This document shows positions 1-7,845 of a stretch of 46,114 nucleotides of DNA, one piece after another. Under the pieces are notes generated by a model. It made no database searches and was not told the DNA's origin. It saw only the letters and a program-made list of their open reading frames with translations. How positions within the stretch are numbered: position 1 is the first letter of the stretch; each line of letters starts with the position of its first letter. A program made the translations under genes and the position numbers. Origin of the DNA: an uncultured Bacteroidota bacterium (lineage in GTDB: Bacteria; Bacteroidota; Bacteroidia; Chitinophagales; Saprospiraceae). Location: assembly GCA_937870795.1 (NCBI GenBank), contig CALMWS010000041.1, forward strand, positions 1 through 46,114. The letters run 5' to 3'.

Positions 1-144
1 TATTTTTTCTTTTTTCACATTTTTAAGAGTGCAAAACATTTTAACAATCTTTTGATTATCAGAAATAAATATGTGTTAAAATCATTAAAATGAGTAAATC
101 CACACAATATTTTGAAATTTTAACACAGTTTCACGTTTGCTGCC

Positions 145-176
145 ATTGATTTATTCATAGTAACCCCTTACATTTG
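145..176 (+). promoter_or_regulatory. Putative Bacteroidota-type promoter of the ECF sigma gene
   Basis: TACATTTG at 169-176 fits the Bacteroidota -7 box TAnnTTTG. ATTG at 145-148 lies 20 nt upstream and could serve as the -33 element. Transcription would start near 183, giving a leader of about 85 nt. The rest of 1-269 is AT-rich, and I see no gene in it. Confidence 0.45.
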
Positions 177-269
177 TAAAATATTATCAAAAACTATTGC
201 CTATAGATTAATACATCTACACTAATTTATTTTTCTTTTAAAGGGGGGTAACCCATCAACAAATTAGTT

Positions 270-848
270 ATGGATGTATTAAAAATGAGTGACCAGCAGC
301 TGATCGAATCTTATTTACAAGGCAATGAGAAATCATTCGAAATTTTATTGGGCAGACACAAAGACAGGATCTATACATCCATCTATCTCTTTGTGAAAGA
401 CACTGAAATGGCTGAAGACCTTTTTCAGGAAGTGTTTATCAAAATCATTGATACCATACGAAAAGGCCGGTACAACCACGAAGGCAAATTCATTCAATGG
501 GCACTCAGGATATCTTACAACCTGTGTGTAGATCAATTTAGAAAATCCAAGAGACAAACAAAAGTTGCCTCGAACGACGGCTTCGATATTCTGGCTACCA
601 TTGAAAGCCATGAAGACAACATGGAAATTTCAATGATTAAAAATCAGGATCAGTCCCGCGTTAGGCACATTATCGAAATGCTACCGGAGGAGCAAAGAGA
701 AGTTATCATTCTGCGTCACTATGCAGATATGAGTTTTAAGGAAATTTCGCAGCTTACCCGCGTGAGCATCAATACAGCATTGGGCAGGATGCGTTATGCT
801 CTAATTAACATGCGCAAGATGATGGGGCAGGAGGCTATTCCTGCATAG
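270..848 (+). CDS. ECF-type RNA polymerase sigma factor (sigma-70 family)
   Basis: This 192-residue protein has the two-domain layout of extracytoplasmic-function sigma factors. Sigma region 2 spans about residues 25-95, with the core-binding helix reading AEDLFQEVFIKI and a basic promoter-melting segment ending in DQFRKSKRQ. Region 4 spans about 131-183, with LPEEQREVIILRHYADMSFKEI and a helix-turn-helix around VSINTALGRMRYAL. It would direct RNA polymerase to a small regulon. No anti-sigma gene follows; the next gene is on the opposite strand, so any partner lies elsewhere. Two starts are possible, ATG at 270 and ATG at 285. I kept the first because both fit and neither has a clear Shine-Dalgarno sequence. 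Family assignment is firm; the regulon is unknown. Confidence 0.93.
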   Translation: MDVLKMSDQQLIESYLQGNEKSFEILLGRHKDRIYTSIYLFVKDTEMAEDLFQEVFIKIIDTIRKGRYNHEGKFIQWALRISYNLCVDQFRKSKRQTKVASNDGFDILATIESHEDNMEISMIKNQDQSRVRHIIEMLPEEQREVIILRHYADMSFKEISQLTRVSINTALGRMRYALINMRKMMGQEAIPA

Positions 849-871
849 GAAAAATTTATTTAGATAAATCA

Positions 872-904
872 AGGAGCATTGTTGATCATATTGGCAATGC
901 TCCT
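872..904 (+). terminator. Hairpin downstream of the ECF sigma gene
   Basis: AGGAGCATTG (872-881) and CAATGCTCCT (895-904) form a perfect 10-bp stem with a 13-nt loop, 23 nt after the sigma stop codon. The T-tract that follows is weak (CGTTATTT), so this is a plausible but not classic intrinsic terminator. Confidence 0.5.
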
Positions 905-992
905 CGTTATTTGGGGATTTAAGGCAGGATTGATTTTTTCTCACTACGCTCCCGATGTAGGGACGTACAAAAAGAAAAAAGCAAGCAATACA

Positions 993-1481
993 TTAAAATG
1001 AATATCCAAGTCCCAATCCTCCATAAAAAGCACCCCGGTTTTGATCTCCTATCAATCCACCATTTATTTGGAGATACAAAGGACCCTTTAGATTTTGTTG
1101 ATAGCCCAGTCCCAGTTTAAATTTCAGGTTTTGATCATATTCTGAATATTTCTTTGTATCCAGTAAAGCACCAAGATGTACATTGAGTTTTCGGTTTTTA
1201 AGAAGATGAAGCTTGCCCAGCACACTAAAATATCCGCTTTTGAAATATTCTGGTGAAAAACCGTTTGAGGTTTTCAGCCTTAAGCCGGCACCTACTTCAA
1301 CAGAAAATCGACCACTCAAATGCCTGGATAAAGCAAGCCCCAATTGATGGGAATCAAAGCTGCTGAAACCGGCTCTTGACCAATAATGAAATTCAAGTCC
1401 ATTCTTTTTTACTGGTGATTGGGCTTTGAAAGAAGAAATTGTAAACAAGGCAAGACAAATCAAAATCAATACTTTTTTCAT
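993..1481 (-). CDS. Putative small outer-membrane protein, unknown function
   Basis: The 162-residue product starts with a good signal peptide (MKKVLILICLALFTISSFKA, cleavage near residue 20). The rest is a run of short amphipathic segments rich in Gly and aromatic residues (for example GLALSRHLSGRFSVEVGAGL, LGLGYQQNLKGPLYLQINGG) and ends in GLGLGYSF. Alternating strands and a terminal Phe are typical of small outer-membrane beta-barrels in Bacteroidota. I do not recognise a named family. It is a single gene, transcribed toward the ECF sigma gene. Export is well supported; barrel membership is an inference from composition. Confidence 0.7.
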   Translation of the reverse strand: MKKVLILICLALFTISSFKAQSPVKKNGLEFHYWSRAGFSSFDSHQLGLALSRHLSGRFSVEVGAGLRLKTSNGFSPEYFKSGYFSVLGKLHLLKNRKLNVHLGALLDTKKYSEYDQNLKFKLGLGYQQNLKGPLYLQINGGLIGDQNRGAFYGGLGLGYSF

Positions 1482-1715
1482 AATATTAAGTTTAGGTGTA
1501 ATGACAAATATCGTTCGCTAAAACTTAAAAACGAATATCACTAAAAAACGCTTCCTTGAGTAGAAAAAATGAAGCCTATATACCAAAATGAAAATAGATT
1601 TCAGGAAGAGATTAATATCACGAAACCCGAGTCCATTGCTAATAAAAGAGGCTTTGAGTTATCAGGAAAAAACAACAAGTAAGTATAAAATTGTCGTCTT
1701 GAATGGTGTATACAC

Positions 1716-2408
1716 TTATTCTCCTACCACCAATTTAAACCCTATTCGTGGCACATTTTCTATGACCACATTCCTGTCGATTGACAGGTACTTTCTGATA
1801 CGGGAAATAAATACATCCAGACTTCGTCCCAGGAAGTAATCATCCTGACCCCAAAGTGCAACAAGGATGTCTTCCCTGCGAAGCAGCTTACCTTGATTCT
1901 TGAGGAAAAAAGTCAATAGATCGGCTTCACGTTGGGTAAGCCTTATTTCTTCCTGGTCGGCCCGGAGTATGAAGTTTGCAGTGTCATATGTGAAGATACC
2001 GAACGAGTAAAAGTTGGGTTCACTTGCTCCACTATGTGTATCTACTTGTTTTCGTTTCAGGAAGATGGTGACTTTAAGCAGCAGCTCTTCAATGCTAAAG
2101 GGTTTAAAAAGGTAGTCGTCACCACCAATGTTGAGGGCTTCTAATTTGTCTTCTAGTTGGATTCTGGCAGAAATAAATATGATGGGAATTTGATAATTTT
2201 TATTTCGAATGGCTTTGGCAATGGTAAAGCCATCCACATTGGGCAACATGACGTCTAAGATACAAATATCGTAATCGACAATATGAAAAGCCTCAATGGC
2301 TTCATCTCCTTTTGTGAAGTGATGCACTTCGTGTCCTGCCATTTGCAGGCAGTCCTTAACAACAAAGGAAAGGTTGAGATCGTCTTCCACATAAAATATT
2401 CTGGCCAT
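1716..2408 (-). CDS. OmpR/PhoB-family response regulator
   Basis: The 230-residue protein has an N-terminal receiver domain (about 1-118) and a C-terminal winged-helix DNA-binding domain (about 133-228). The receiver shows the acidic pair D9/D10, phospho-acceptor D52 in ILDVMLP, S80 and K102 in FKPFS. The effector domain has the OmpR-type segments RLTQREADLLTFFLKNQGKL and RSLDVFISRIRKYL. It would be phosphorylated by the kinase encoded just upstream, with 3 nt between the two genes, so the pair is certainly co-transcribed. The target genes cannot be read from the sequence. Confidence 0.96.
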   Translation of the reverse strand: MARIFYVEDDLNLSFVVKDCLQMAGHEVHHFTKGDEAIEAFHIVDYDICILDVMLPNVDGFTIAKAIRNKNYQIPIIFISARIQLEDKLEALNIGGDDYLFKPFSIEELLLKVTIFLKRKQVDTHSGASEPNFYSFGIFTYDTANFILRADQEEIRLTQREADLLTFFLKNQGKLLRREDILVALWGQDDYFLGRSLDVFISRIRKYLSIDRNVVIENVPRIGFKLVVGE

Positions 2409-2411
2409 ATG

Positions 2412-3686
2412 TTATGAAATTTTTAAAGGCATTAAAATACTAAATTGGGTTCCTTTGCCGGGTACCGATGTAACAACAATTTTCCACTTATGAGCATCAA
2501 CAATTTTTTTTACATAAAACAGGCCCAGGCCAAAACCTTTGACATTGTGTACTTTTCCGGTGGGAATGCGGTAGAATTTATCAAAGATTTTTCCAAGATT
2601 TTTCTTTTCAATGCCATCGCCATTGTCCTGGATTGAGATTATTATTTTATCACCTTCATTTCGTGTAGTAATGTGCAATTCTGGCGGATGGCCCCCGTAT
2701 TTGATGGCATTGTCAGTAAGATTAAATAAGATGTTGGTAAGGTGAACTTTATCAGCCAATACAAGGTCATGAACGGCATCAAGCGACACGATGAGGCTAC
2801 CTTCCCCGCTTTGTTTAAGGGTATGAACAAACTGTTGTTCAATGGCATCAATGATTTCGTGGACGTGTAATTTTTCTTTTTTGAGCTGAAACTGGCCTTT
2901 CTCTATCTTAGCTATATTGAGCACCTTTTCTACCTGTTCATTGAGCCTTTTGGTTTCAGCGCCAATAATATTAGAATAAGAAAGCAAGCGTTCCGGAGTT
3001 TTGGTAATTTCCGGATCAGAGATCACCTGTTGTATAATGGATATGGTTGAAATAGGTGTCTTAAACTCATGCGTCATATTGTTAATAAAATCTTTTTGCA
3101 CCTGGGTAATTGACCTCTGTCGAAAGACTACAAACAATGCATAAATGAAGAAAAAGACAGCCAACATAAGGATGATGGAGGTGACTACCCACATCGGTAC
3201 ATTATGCATGGATACAATGGAATAGTGAGGAAAACTTACACTAAAATAATAATCCAACCCTTCAAACTTGGGATGGTGAACAAGGTTGCTGTTGCCTAAT
3301 GATTTATTTTTCTGAATATAATTGCAATAAACCATTTCTTTGGAAAAACAGCTGTAAATGGCATATTCAACATCTTGTTTGATATTGAAGTATTCAAACG
3401 TGGAAGGTATATAATAGTCGAGCAGCTTAGAATCAATTTCACTATTTACCAGGACGATGTAGTGAGTAGAATTGATTTTTTTAACCGGATTTTTATACTC
3501 GTAGGTTGTTTTATTTTTTTTGGCAATTTTTTCTGCAACTTCGCGCAATGCAATCTGTACAGTTTGATCGAACTGCTGATCGCTTATGTGTAATGCTTCT
3601 TTTACCCAAAAAACCTGGACCACCACAATGGCCAGAATGGCCACAGCGCCAAACAAAGCGAGCAATATGATGTGTTTGTTTTTCAT
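2412..3686 (-). CDS. Membrane-bound sensor histidine kinase
   Basis: The 424-residue protein has transmembrane helices at about 6-28 and 166-188, enclosing a periplasmic sensor region of about 135 residues with no family I recognise. After the second helix comes the dimerisation/phosphoacceptor domain with H206 in NNMTHEFKTPIS. The ATPase domain follows: N-box around N326 (FNLTDNAIKYG), G1 box QDNGDGI at 353-359, F-box FDKFYR and G2 box GFGLGLF. All catalytic motifs are intact. It is the first gene of a two-gene operon with its response regulator. The sensor contains C113 and C121, but nothing shows what it detects. Confidence 0.96.
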   Translation of the reverse strand: MKNKHIILLALFGAVAILAIVVVQVFWVKEALHISDQQFDQTVQIALREVAEKIAKKNKTTYEYKNPVKKINSTHYIVLVNSEIDSKLLDYYIPSTFEYFNIKQDVEYAIYSCFSKEMVYCNYIQKNKSLGNSNLVHHPKFEGLDYYFSVSFPHYSIVSMHNVPMWVVTSIILMLAVFFFIYALFVVFRQRSITQVQKDFINNMTHEFKTPISTISIIQQVISDPEITKTPERLLSYSNIIGAETKRLNEQVEKVLNIAKIEKGQFQLKKEKLHVHEIIDAIEQQFVHTLKQSGEGSLIVSLDAVHDLVLADKVHLTNILFNLTDNAIKYGGHPPELHITTRNEGDKIIISIQDNGDGIEKKNLGKIFDKFYRIPTGKVHNVKGFGLGLFYVKKIVDAHKWKIVVTSVPGKGTQFSILMPLKIS

Positions 3687-3780
3687 GTCAATGGTGCGAA
3701 GTTAAGGCATGGCAGCCATCCTTTAACAATTGACTTTAACCTTAACATGTGAATAACAGTAAATGTAATTGTGTTTAACA

Positions 3781-3809
3781 GCCACAAGATCAAGTGGCAC
3801 ATACATTTG
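3781..3809 (+). promoter_or_regulatory. Candidate -7 box and adjacent inverted repeat upstream of the DUF1573 gene
   Basis: TACATTTG at 3802-3809 fits the Bacteroidota -7 consensus, 46 nt before the start codon. No good -33 TTTG is seen at the usual distance. Just upstream lies the inverted repeat GCCAC (3781-3785) / GTGGC (3794-3798), placed where a regulator could act. The region also lies between divergent genes, so the repeat could serve the kinase operon. Confidence 0.4.
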
Positions 3810-3855
3810 CAAAAGCAGTTGCAACCGCTCTTAATTCATTACTAAATATTAAATC

Positions 3856-4236
3856 ATGAAAAAAACAATTTTAATTCTATTGATCCAAACTTTAGGCATG
3901 CTTGGTCTATCAGCCCAATCACAACCGGGCATCGTATTTGCAAAAACAAGTGTCAACTATGGTTCCATCACCAGGGGAAGCGATCCGGTCAAAAAATTTA
4001 CTTTTACCAATAAGGGCAATGAAAAGTTGTTCATCACAGATGCAAAAGGGAGTTGCGGATGTACCGTTGCGAATTTCCCAAAAGAAGTGATCCAGCCTGG
4101 CGAGACGGGCACCATCGAAGTTCGATATGATACCAACAGGATTGGAAATTTTAACAAGCAGGTTACAGTAACTGCCAGTGATGGATCCAAACATGTACTC
4201 ACCATAGAAGGAGAGGTACTGGAAAAAGAAGGATAA
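3856..4236 (+). CDS. Secreted DUF1573 domain protein
   Basis: The 126-residue protein has a signal peptide (about 1-22, ending LGLSAQS) followed by one DUF1573 domain, an immunoglobulin-like beta-sandwich fold common in Bacteroidota. Typical features are the opening strand FAKTSVNYGSIT, the segment DAKGSCGCTVANFP with C67 and C69, and PGETGTIEVRYDTNRIGNFNKQ. Cysteine pairs of this kind are usual in the family. The function is not established; periplasmic or surface location follows from the signal peptide. It stands alone on the plus strand with its own terminator. Confidence 0.9.
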   Translation: MKKTILILLIQTLGMLGLSAQSQPGIVFAKTSVNYGSITRGSDPVKKFTFTNKGNEKLFITDAKGSCGCTVANFPKEVIQPGETGTIEVRYDTNRIGNFNKQVTVTASDGSKHVLTIEGEVLEKEG

Positions 4237-4246
4237 AAACTGGTGT

Positions 4247-4281
4247 GTCCCGTTAATTCAATGTTAGCGGGACCCTTTTTT
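4247..4281 (+). terminator. Rho-independent terminator of the DUF1573 gene
   Basis: GTCCCGTTAA (4247-4256) pairs with TTAGCGGGAC (4264-4273) through one G-T wobble, around a 7-nt loop. Six T residues follow at 4276-4281, eleven nt after the stop codon plus stem. The stem overlaps the end of the convergent TMEM220-like gene. Confidence 0.8.
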
Positions 4282-4620
4282 CCCTTGATTATTGATCCAC
4301 CAATAGATCAGGGCAATATCACAGATTGCCAATCCTAAAAACTCTCTAACCAATTCAATTTCAGGACTTTCAGCCTTCATTTTGCCGGTGATTGATGGGC
4401 TGCCCATCTGTATCCAGTGTAAAAAGTCGGGCACAAAGCTCATCGTCCATACCGCAAATGTGATCAATGAAATGACTACCCAATAAATTTTATAAGTAAA
4501 GCTGGGGCTGCCCAGTATGGCAGCAATATTGAGGTAGGCAAGTGCCCAAATCCAACCATCCGGGTCGTTGTACTGAACCGCAGCAAATACGACAAATAAG
4601 GTGACTAAAAAATATTTCAT
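4264..4620 (-). CDS. TMEM220-like integral membrane protein
   Basis: The 118-residue protein has about four hydrophobic helices (roughly 1-16, 23-41, 45-65 and 93-111) and the diagnostic N-terminal motif QYNDPDGWIWALAY (16-29) of the transmembrane family 220. The family is widespread but its function is unknown. The gene is convergent with the DUF1573 gene, and its 3' end is shared with that gene's terminator stem. It has no operon partner. Confidence 0.82.
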   Translation of the reverse strand: MKYFLVTLFVVFAAVQYNDPDGWIWALAYLNIAAILGSPSFTYKIYWVVISLITFAVWTMSFVPDFLHWIQMGSPSITGKMKAESPEIELVREFLGLAICDIALIYWWINNQGKKGSR

Positions 4621-4725
4621 CTGGCAGATTATTTTGATAAAGGTCTGGTTTTTTCAGCAATTTTAATGCCCGGGAGTTCTTTACAATGACAAACGAGCCT
4701 ATATTCACGCCTTAAATCTTAAAAT

Positions 4726-6453
4726 ATGCAGAGATTTGAGAGCAAGGCTCGATTATGGCTGGCTTGTTGCATGCTAATGCTTCCCTATGCTGGTCGATCG
4801 CAGGAATTTAAACCCATGGTCACTCACCACTTTTTGATCACCAATGCAAGAGTAGTTTCTGCCCCGGGCCAATCGCCTGTGTTGACAAACATAAGGATCA
4901 GAGATGGGGTCATTGATGAGCTGGGAGCCCAGTTAACTGCCCGATTTGACGAAAAGGAGATCAAAGCTGACAGCCAATTTGTATATGCCGGCTTCATTGA
5001 TGCTATGTCATATGCAGGCATTAAAAAAGAAGAAGAAAAGAAGGAAGAGCGAAAAGATAATGCCCGATCTGGCAGCCGGGGAGCAGTCAATTTTGAACAA
5101 GCTGGCATAACACCTCAGATCAACGCACTTTCACGCATCAATGCCAGGGAAGCATCGATTTCTGATTTGCGCAAATCGGGTTTTGTCCTGGCCCAGGTGT
5201 TTCCCAGAGGGCGAATGCTGGCTGGTAGTTCGACGGTGATCTCACTTGGAGAAGCTGATCATGAAGACAAATTGGTAGCGAAAGCTCCTGCTTCAATGTT
5301 AGCCTCCTTCACTACTGCCAATGGAGTTGCCCCGGCAACCGTCATAGGGGTGATTGCCAAATTTAAAGAGCTGTTTAAGAATACAGGAATATACTATGAC
5401 AATGAGATAGCCTACTCAAAATTATCATCGGGTGTAAAGAAACCTGTGTATGCCGAAGAGCTGGCAGCGATGGTTCCCCTCCACAATAAACAAATGTGGA
5501 TGTACTTTGTCACTCCCAAGTCCAAAGATATCTACAGAGCCATTGAGTTGCAAAAACACTCCAATTATAACACAGTATTGGCTGATATACAACACCTGGG
5601 ACCTGCTTTACCGGCTGTAAAAAACGGTGGCTTTTCGGTTGTACTTTCAACAATTTTACCTGAAGAAGTCAAAGAAGAAAAAAAGGAGAAAGAAGGTCAG
5701 GAGAAAGGTAAAGAAGAAAAAAAACAAACAACAACTCCAAAAACCGACGAGGAATTGGCCTTGGAAAAAAGAAAACAGGAGAGTTATAAGGATTACATGG
5801 AGCAAGCAGCTTTATGCGAAAAAAACAATATTTCCTTTGCCTTTGGTTCAGGAAATGCCAAAATCGGAGACATATTAAAAAACATTAGACGAATGGTTAA
5901 AGCCGGCCTTAGTGAAAAAACGGCTTTAAGTGCTTTGACCACTGTTCCTGCATCTATGTTGAAGCTTTCTTCTCTTTATGGCACCATAGAAAAGGGCAAA
6001 GTCGCCAGCCTGGTATTTTTTGATAAGCCTCTATTCGATGAAAAGGCAAATGTGAAACAGGTTTGGGTGGAGGGCCTACCCTTTATCAATGATGAAAAAC
6101 CCAAGCCAGAGAGCAAGGGCAGCGAAACGGGTGTCAAACCGGAAGGCAGTTGGAGTTATACCGTTGACATGGGCGGTCAAACGCAAACCGGTAAGTTTAC
6201 ATTTAAAAAAGAAGGTAAGACATATTCTGGTACCAGTATTGATGATTTTAATCCTTCAGAAGAAGGCATTATGGAAGACCTGGTTATAGATGGCAATACA
6301 GTTAAGTTTAAGATCAATGTTGATCCGGTGCAACCCATCAATGCTTATCTTGAATTGACCTTCACTTCAGATAATTACACGGGTACTGTCAATATCGATG
6401 GCATGGGTAGTTTCACCATAAAAGGCAATAAAATTAGTGGACCCAATCATTAA
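4726..6453 (+). CDS. Secreted amidohydrolase-like protein without metal ligands, with C-terminal beta domain
   Basis: The 575-residue protein has a signal peptide (about 1-25, ending AGRSQ). The amidohydrolase frame is recognisable: entry strand LITNARVVS (37-45), FIDAMSYAGI where active relatives have FIDAHxH, and the C-terminal SSLYGTIEKGKVASLVFF. Both His of the first metal motif are replaced (M94, Y96), the HxH at the next strand reads Y260/V262, and the catalytic Asp strand reads AFGSGN. Hydrolysis by the usual mechanism is therefore unlikely. Two Lys/Glu-rich inserts sit at about 99-113 and 313-358. Residues about 474-575 form an extra beta-rich domain (SWSYTVDMGGQTQTGKFTF). It is the first gene of a three-gene operon; the next gene starts 4 nt after its stop. 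Confidence 0.88.
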   Translation: MQRFESKARLWLACCMLMLPYAGRSQEFKPMVTHHFLITNARVVSAPGQSPVLTNIRIRDGVIDELGAQLTARFDEKEIKADSQFVYAGFIDAMSYAGIKKEEEKKEERKDNARSGSRGAVNFEQAGITPQINALSRINAREASISDLRKSGFVLAQVFPRGRMLAGSSTVISLGEADHEDKLVAKAPASMLASFTTANGVAPATVIGVIAKFKELFKNTGIYYDNEIAYSKLSSGVKKPVYAEELAAMVPLHNKQMWMYFVTPKSKDIYRAIELQKHSNYNTVLADIQHLGPALPAVKNGGFSVVLSTILPEEVKEEKKEKEGQEKGKEEKKQTTTPKTDEELALEKRKQESYKDYMEQAALCEKNNISFAFGSGNAKIGDILKNIRRMVKAGLSEKTALSALTTVPASMLKLSSLYGTIEKGKVASLVFFDKPLFDEKANVKQVWVEGLPFINDEKPKPESKGSETGVKPEGSWSYTVDMGGQTQTGKFTFKKEGKTYSGTSIDDFNPSEEGIMEDLVIDGNTVKFKINVDPVQPINAYLELTFTSDNYTGTVNIDGMGSFTIKGNKISGPNH

Positions 6454-6457
6454 AGAA

Positions 6458-7831
6458 ATGTATAAAAAAACGATACTGGCTGCTTGTATGGCAGTTGCAA
6501 TTATATTTAATGCCGATGCACAGCAGGGCAATTTGTTGATCAAAGGGGCAACCGTTCTAACAATCACACAGGGCATCAAAGAACAAAATGATGTGCTGGT
6601 GATCAATGGTAAAATAGCTGAAATAGGCAAAAACCTCAAGGCTCCTGACGGAACGCGTGAGATTGATGCCACAGGACAGTATTTGATGCCTGGAATTATT
6701 GATGCTCATTCTCACATTGGCATTGATGCAGTCAATGAAGCGACCCATCCTGTCACTGCTGAAGTAAACGTAGGGGAAGCCATTGACCCTTTTGATATTT
6801 CCATTTATCGGGCGTTGGCAGGTGGTGTTACAGTTTCTCATGCCATGCATGGCTCGGCCAATGCCATTGGAGGACAGTGTCAAACCATCAAGCATCGTTA
6901 TGGACTAACCGACCCTGAAGCTTATAAAATGCAGGGGGCTCCAAGAACCATTAAGTTTGCTTTGGGAGAAAATCCGATTCGTGTACATGGAGAAGGGCAG
7001 GGCATCGTGCCACGAACCCGCATGGGAGTTGAACAGGTTTTCAGGTCATCTTTTTCTGAAGCCCTTGTGTATAAAAAGAATTGGGATGATTATAAAAAGG
7101 GTTTGAGCCGCTTAGCCCCGGAATACAATTTGCGAATGGAGACACTGGTGGATATACTGGATGGAGAGATCCTCATCCACTGTCATAGCTATCGTGCAGA
7201 TGAAATCCTTATGCTAATGAATGTATTGAAGGACTTTGGTATCAAAAAAATTTGTTTTCAGCACGTCAATGAAGGATTTAAGGTGGCACCCGAATTGGCG
7301 GCTTTCGGAGCTTCGGCCTCGGTTTTTGCAGATTGGTGGGCATACAAATTTGAGGTGTACTATTCTACCGCATATAATGCAGCCATCCTCACCCGAAATG
7401 GTGTAGTGACTTCCATAAACAGCGATTCTGATGAATTGATCCGCCACCTTTACCACGAAGCAGCCAAAACACAAAGATATGGAGGTCTTACCGATGAGGA
7501 GGCCCTGAAACTCATTACAATAAATCCGGCAAAACAATTGGGCATTGAAGACAGGGTAGGTTCCATTGAAAAAGGAAAAGATGCTGATCTCGTTATTTTT
7601 AATGCACACCCTCTATCTATCTATGCCATACCGCAACAGACTATTGTTGATGGCATCGTTTATTTTGATCGTAACAATGATAAAGCAGATATGCGACTTG
7701 ACATAGATCCCGAAGAAAAATTTGATTTCAAATATTATGAAAGATGGCAGGAAAAGGATCGGTGCATGCAGGATGTAACCGAAACTCTGTTTTTTGGACA
7801 ACAATATCACAATGCCTTACATGGCCACTGA
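6458..7831 (+). CDS. Secreted metal-dependent amidohydrolase (imidazolonepropionase-like)
   Basis: The start at 6458 was chosen because it gives a clean signal peptide (MYKKTILAACMAVAIIFNADA) 4 nt after the previous stop; an earlier in-frame ATG at 6437 overlaps that gene. The 457-residue enzyme keeps the complete metal set: H84 and H86 in IDAHSHIG, H241/H243 in LIHCHSYR, H269 in FQHVNEG, and D323 in INSDSDE. The segment KFALGENPIRVHGEG is typical of the imidazolonepropionase-like amidohydrolases of COG1228. The C-terminus has the usual RVGSIEKGKDADLVIF. The substrate is unknown; members act on cyclic amides, N-acyl amino acids or peptides. It is the only apparently active member of this three-paralogue cluster. 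Confidence 0.92.
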   Translation: MYKKTILAACMAVAIIFNADAQQGNLLIKGATVLTITQGIKEQNDVLVINGKIAEIGKNLKAPDGTREIDATGQYLMPGIIDAHSHIGIDAVNEATHPVTAEVNVGEAIDPFDISIYRALAGGVTVSHAMHGSANAIGGQCQTIKHRYGLTDPEAYKMQGAPRTIKFALGENPIRVHGEGQGIVPRTRMGVEQVFRSSFSEALVYKKNWDDYKKGLSRLAPEYNLRMETLVDILDGEILIHCHSYRADEILMLMNVLKDFGIKKICFQHVNEGFKVAPELAAFGASASVFADWWAYKFEVYYSTAYNAAILTRNGVVTSINSDSDELIRHLYHEAAKTQRYGGLTDEEALKLITINPAKQLGIEDRVGSIEKGKDADLVIFNAHPLSIYAIPQQTIVDGIVYFDRNNDKADMRLDIDPEEKFDFKYYERWQEKDRCMQDVTETLFFGQQYHNALHGH

Positions 7832-7845
7832 TAAAATTTAAGAAG

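Noticed and set aside
941-975. Imperfect hairpin downstream of the small outer-membrane protein gene
   Set aside because: Arms pair only with a bulge and no T-tract follows on the gene's strand.
1588-1839. 83-codon plus-strand frame
   Set aside because: Its second half overlaps the end of the response regulator gene on the other strand and its first half shows no signal peptide, motif or family likeness.
6437-6457. Upstream ATG as start of the second amidohydrolase
   Set aside because: It overlaps the preceding gene and puts charged residues before a good signal peptide; the ATG at 6458 fits better.
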